Source: Paramecium sonneborni (lineage: Eukaryota; Ciliophora; Oligohymenophorea; Peniculida; Parameciidae). Taken from it: DNA of 64,000 nt. Each line of letters starts with the position of its first letter. Position 1 is the stretch's first letter. The position numbers were made by a program, and so were the translations under genes. The stretch spans positions 309,880-373,879 of the forward strand of contig CAJJDN010000083.1 of the NCBI GenBank assembly GCA_905182985.1, in the 5' to 3' direction. This document shows, piece by piece, positions 60,344 to 64,000 of this stretch. Below the pieces are notes generated by a model. It was not told where the DNA came from. It made no database searches and saw only the letters and a program-made list of their open reading frames with translations.

Positions 60344-61783
60344 ATGAACTTATCTTCAGATATCGATATAGAATTAAAAAAAAGTGCAAATTATCTAATT
60401 TCTAGTTTCTTGTTTAGTTTAGTCTGGTAGATTAACCGAAGCCTTAAAAGAGGTAGATATTGCAATATTGAAAAATAAAAATGAATTAGAACTTTATAAA
60501 ACTAAAAGTATTTATTATAATTAAATCAATCTTTAGCAAGAATTTTAGATTCTTTGGGCCATTTTAATGAAATCATAGATACTTGGGAAGAAGGAATATA
60601 AAATAATAAAAATGAATTTCTCTTTTATTAAGAGAAAGGTAAATTAATTAGAACATATTTAATTAGTTTATGCATTAAAGAGTTAAAATAAGCTAGAAGA
60701 AATAATTTAATGTTATGATTATGGAATAATGAACAATAAGAATGACCCTTTATTTTATACTTATAAAAGTAAATATTCTAATTATAATATTTTAGATAGT
60801 GAGCTAGAACGATAAAATAAAAAAGAAGAAGTAATAAAAGTATGGGAGTTAGGAATTGATAATAATAAAACAGACCCTTATTATTATAAAAGAAAAGGTA
60901 ATTAAAGTTTTGTTATTTAATAGTATAGGCATTAATTGATTTGTTTGGAGCAGAAAATAGTTGGGAAAAGATTGTTTAATGTTGGGATCAAGCAATTTAA
61001 AATGGAAATGATGCTGTGTTTTATTTTAAATCTAAAGGTAATTTTGTAATCAAATTTATAGCTAGTGCTTTAGAATAATTAGAAAGATGGGATGAAGTTA
61101 TTTAATGTTTAAATTAAGGTATAAATTAACATAAACATGTTTAATTTTTGTATGATGATAAAGGTATTCAAAATTTTATTATTTTAGCAAACTATTTAAA
61201 AAAATTGAATAGATTAGAAGCAATTATTGAGTGTTGGGATGATGGAATTAAAAATAATCCACATAATAGATATTTTTATGGAAAAAAAAGTATATTTTAT
61301 TATAAAAGTTTTAGTTAAAGCATTAGAAGATTAAGAAAAAATTGAATAAATTATTAAAGAATCCAGTATTTATATCAAATAATTTAATGATATAATATTT
61401 TATGAAGCTAAAGGTAATCATTTAAATAATACTAAAAGCTAAATGTTTGTAAATTTAAGGAATGAAAGAAGAAGTAATCTAATGTTGGGATGAAGGAATT
61501 GAATAGAATTAATATTAAATATCATTTTACCTAAAAAAAAGTATTTTATTCAAATAAATTTAGTTGAAGCACTAAAGAATTAGTAAAGATGGATAGATTC
61601 AATTTAATGTTGTGATTAAGTTCTTTCGAAAAAAATTTTGGAAAGTCAAGAAATATATTCAAATAAAGGTTTTCTAAAATATAATTTGTAGAGCATTCAT
61701 TAGAATAATTAAAGTAGTTTAGGTAAGCTATCTAGTATTCAAGATTGATTCAATCAGATTAGAATCTAAAATTCTGGTTTTGA
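60344..61783 (+). CDS. TPR-like protein, one repeat per exon (12 exons)
   Basis: 387 residues, ATG 60344, TGA 61781-61783. Introns: 60384-60405, 60508-60536, 60639-60666, 60769-60795, 60898-60923, 61038-61061, 61164-61187, 61290-61314, 61414-61438, 61541-61563, 61669-61691 (22-29 nt), all phase 1 and all directly after a Lys codon. Internal exons are 102,102,102,102,114,102,102,99,102,105 nt, so each encodes one ~34-residue helical unit such as KLEEIIQCYDYGIMNNKNDP or NRLEAIIECWDDGIKNNPHN. The unit length and pattern fit TPR-type repeats (protein binding), though the TPR consensus is degenerate. The total is exactly 388 codons. Starts 51 bp from the divergent TPR gene, with which it shares repeat length and intron phase; probably related by duplication. 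Confidence 0.85.
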
Positions 61784-63829
61784 TTATATTATTCTATTAA
61801 ATTTCAATAACTTAATATAATTTGATATTATCCTAAATACAATTCTAAAAAAATAATTTTGAATTAGCTATTTAATGAGGATAATGGGGTGGTTTTAATT
61901 CTAGAATACTCTTTTATTAATACTAATTAAAAAAAAATAATTAGCTTTTTAAATTTGTATTATTTTAAATTAAAAATGTAATAATTAGTCTGATGTGAGG
62001 CTATAAAATTTGGAAATATTAAATATATACAAATAATAAAAAATTGATAAAAAATTAAGAACAATTAAGATGCAAAAAAAACAAGATTAATCTGAATTAT
62101 TTTAAGTCTTATGCATTGCTTTCAAAAAGAATAAAAATGATCACTTAAAATTTTTATCTAGTTGAAGGAAAATACAGGATTTCACAAGGGAAGTTTAAAG
62201 GAAAACTAATGAAAATGTAGAATTCGTGTTTTTGGGCATAGCCTTAATGATGACAGTAATGATATAATTAGATTAAAATTTTGAAATACAATATGATCTT
62301 GTTTGAATCAAATTAATTGTTATTCATTTTTTAGTTGGTTCATCATTATAAAGAATTTTGAATATTAAAGTATGACTTAAATTGCCTCTTTGTTAAACAT
62401 AAAATATCCCTTCTTTTTCTCAAAGAAATCTACCATTTACCCATCTCTCTTATCCTTTTTGATTCCCCTTAATTATATCTGCTGTTTCAGGGTGTGGTTA
62501 TTTAAAAAGAAAGTTTTTCAAACTCTATACCTGAGAATGTTTTCTCATTAAAATTTTGAAAATACATATTTGATTTGAAAAAATTTCAATCTTAACTTAC
62601 TCGGTAACATAAATTGGACATTTCTTTGTTTTTTTCAATATTTTGATGTTGTAAAAAGCAGAGCTACAATATTATTTGGCGAATAATTTCTATATAACTT
62701 ACCCAAATTTGCCAACTCTTTTTTTTTTTAAAATAATTGAATTGTTGATGAAAATTAAATTTTGCCCACAAAGCTTTTCAATTTGATATAAATAGATGAT
62801 AACTTAGGGATTGAGTTTTATAAAATAAAATGAATAAATAGTGAGTGATACATTCCCTTAAAATAAGTTGTAAAATTGAATTCTAAAGAAAATTCTATAT
62901 AAAATCTAAAATTTATTTTTGGATTTGATTATCTTATATTAGATTGCCTTTGTTCTCATAACAATAATTACTTCTAGAATTAAATTCTACGCATTACTTT
63001 TGATTATAATTAAAATTAATAGTTACATATAATAGCCAAAATGTAAGTATGTTTGAATTAAAACTAATATTTTGGAAGTAACCTCATTAGTATTAAAAAA
63101 AACATATTTTAAATTATGATAATTAATTTTTAACTGTGTAAATTCTTATTAAAAAAAATGCCAGCTATATTATAGTAGATATCCCTAAGTGCGCTTTTTT
63201 TTATACCTAATTTATTATAATATTATTTATTGGGTTTTCTTAAATTTACTCCATTAAATTTTATATACATTACAAATCATGTGGATAACTTTATTCAAGC
63301 AAGAACAATCAATGTTGATTTTTTGGCTTAAAAAAATATATATGTCTTCCAATATCATTAAATATATTTTTTTTTTCTAAATGGTTTTTGATTTTCTAAT
63401 TTTCAAACAGAAAATATTTTGAGTTTCTAAAGCTCAAAAGCACATCCAACAATGGCAAATTCATTTAAATGAAACGTAATCAGAGAATTTGATATTAAAA
63501 AAAAGGTAAAATTTAGGAATATAGAAATTAATTCAAGAAATATTATTTATTAATGCGCTAATTTTATATTTAGAAATGATTTTAAAATAAGTTTAATGAT
63601 TAAATTTGCATAAAAAATAAAAAATTTTAAATAAAATGATTATTTCTAAAATTATTTTAAATTTAAATTACCTATTACTGAATTTTTTTATCTACAAATC
63701 TAATGAATTATAAAATAAAATAAATATACATAAAGATCAAGCATATATTATAATATAATATATCTTCATAAAGCACTAATATAAATATCTACTTAATTTG
63801 TATCACCAGAAGGGAATGTTTAAGTAAAA
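61784..63829. other. Noncoding stretch, no gene supported
   Basis: About 2 kb, very AT-rich. A short open stretch near 62180-62310 (FTREVQRKTNENVEFVFLGI) has no start and no partner; it may be a relic. Otherwise nothing is seen on either strand. Confidence 0.5.
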
Positions 63830-63978
63830 NNNNNNNNNNNNNNNNNNNNNNNNNNNNNNNNNNNNNNNNNNNNNNNNNNNNNNNNNNNNNNNNNNNNNNN
63901 NNNNNNNNNNNNNNNNNNNNNNNNNNNNNNNNNNNNNNNNNNNNNNNNNNNNNNNNNNNNNNNNNNNNNNNNNNNNNN
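63830..63978. other. Assembly gap (149 N)
   Basis: Run of N. The two ORFs crossing it are artefacts. Confidence 0.99.
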
Positions 63979-64000
63979 AGAATAACACTGTTCAATGAAG
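63979..64000. repeat. 22 bp matching the TPR gene (57417-57438)
   Basis: The bases after the gap are identical to part of a TPR exon of the gene at 57100-60292, same strand. Either another unmerged contig or a further TPR paralogue begins here. Confidence 0.7.

Overview
This window is macronuclear-type DNA of a ciliate, almost certainly Paramecium or a close relative. Three features of the sequence say so. Real genes are full of in-frame TAA and TAG and end only at TGA (code 6, TAA/TAG = Gln). Introns are about 20-30 nt with GT...AG ends; I placed about 57. Base composition is extremely AT-rich. Reading with TGA as the only stop and splicing the tiny introns turns the fragmented ORFs into about 25 genes, most of which close exactly in frame. 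I saw no tRNA, rRNA, CRISPR array or telomere repeat.

Layout. 0-12.2 kb: a broken coding region (minus), a hypothetical gene (plus), then a minus-strand run of a cyclic-nucleotide-domain K+ channel, an SDR oxidoreductase, the ribosome biogenesis factor RPF2 and a MORN protein resembling RSPH10B. 12.5-13.4 kb: a decayed MORN gene. 14.2-16.6 kb: a CxxC protein converging on a cyclin. 17-25.9 kb, all minus: GET4, an HTH protein, a double cNMP-binding protein, two hypothetical proteins and a broken DUF3223 gene. 26.3-28.4 kb: WD40 and J-domain genes (plus). 29.2-35.9 kb: a 1542-residue coiled-coil protein and two smaller coiled-coil genes. 37.5-40.5 kb: an HSA/SANT-like chromatin protein and a small HTH protein. 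42.5-48.7 kb: the spliceosomal helicase BRR2. 51.3-61.8 kb: a short MGN-start protein, a lysine-rich hypothetical protein and two divergent TPR genes. The rest is AT-rich with no gene I can support.

The genes are an ordinary mixture (ribosome assembly, splicing, tail-anchored protein insertion, cilia, signalling) with no operon logic; they share very short intergenic spaces (26-50 bp in several places).

Two things stand out. First, the two divergent TPR genes near 60 kb have one TPR-like repeat per exon, nearly all exons exactly 102 nt, separated by phase-1 introns. Second, five assembly junctions (two N gaps, three single Ns) are flanked by near-identical direct duplications. At one of them the two copies differ by a 28-bp TA-bounded segment that looks like a retained internal eliminated sequence (IES). 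The duplications are most likely unmerged contig ends rather than biology.
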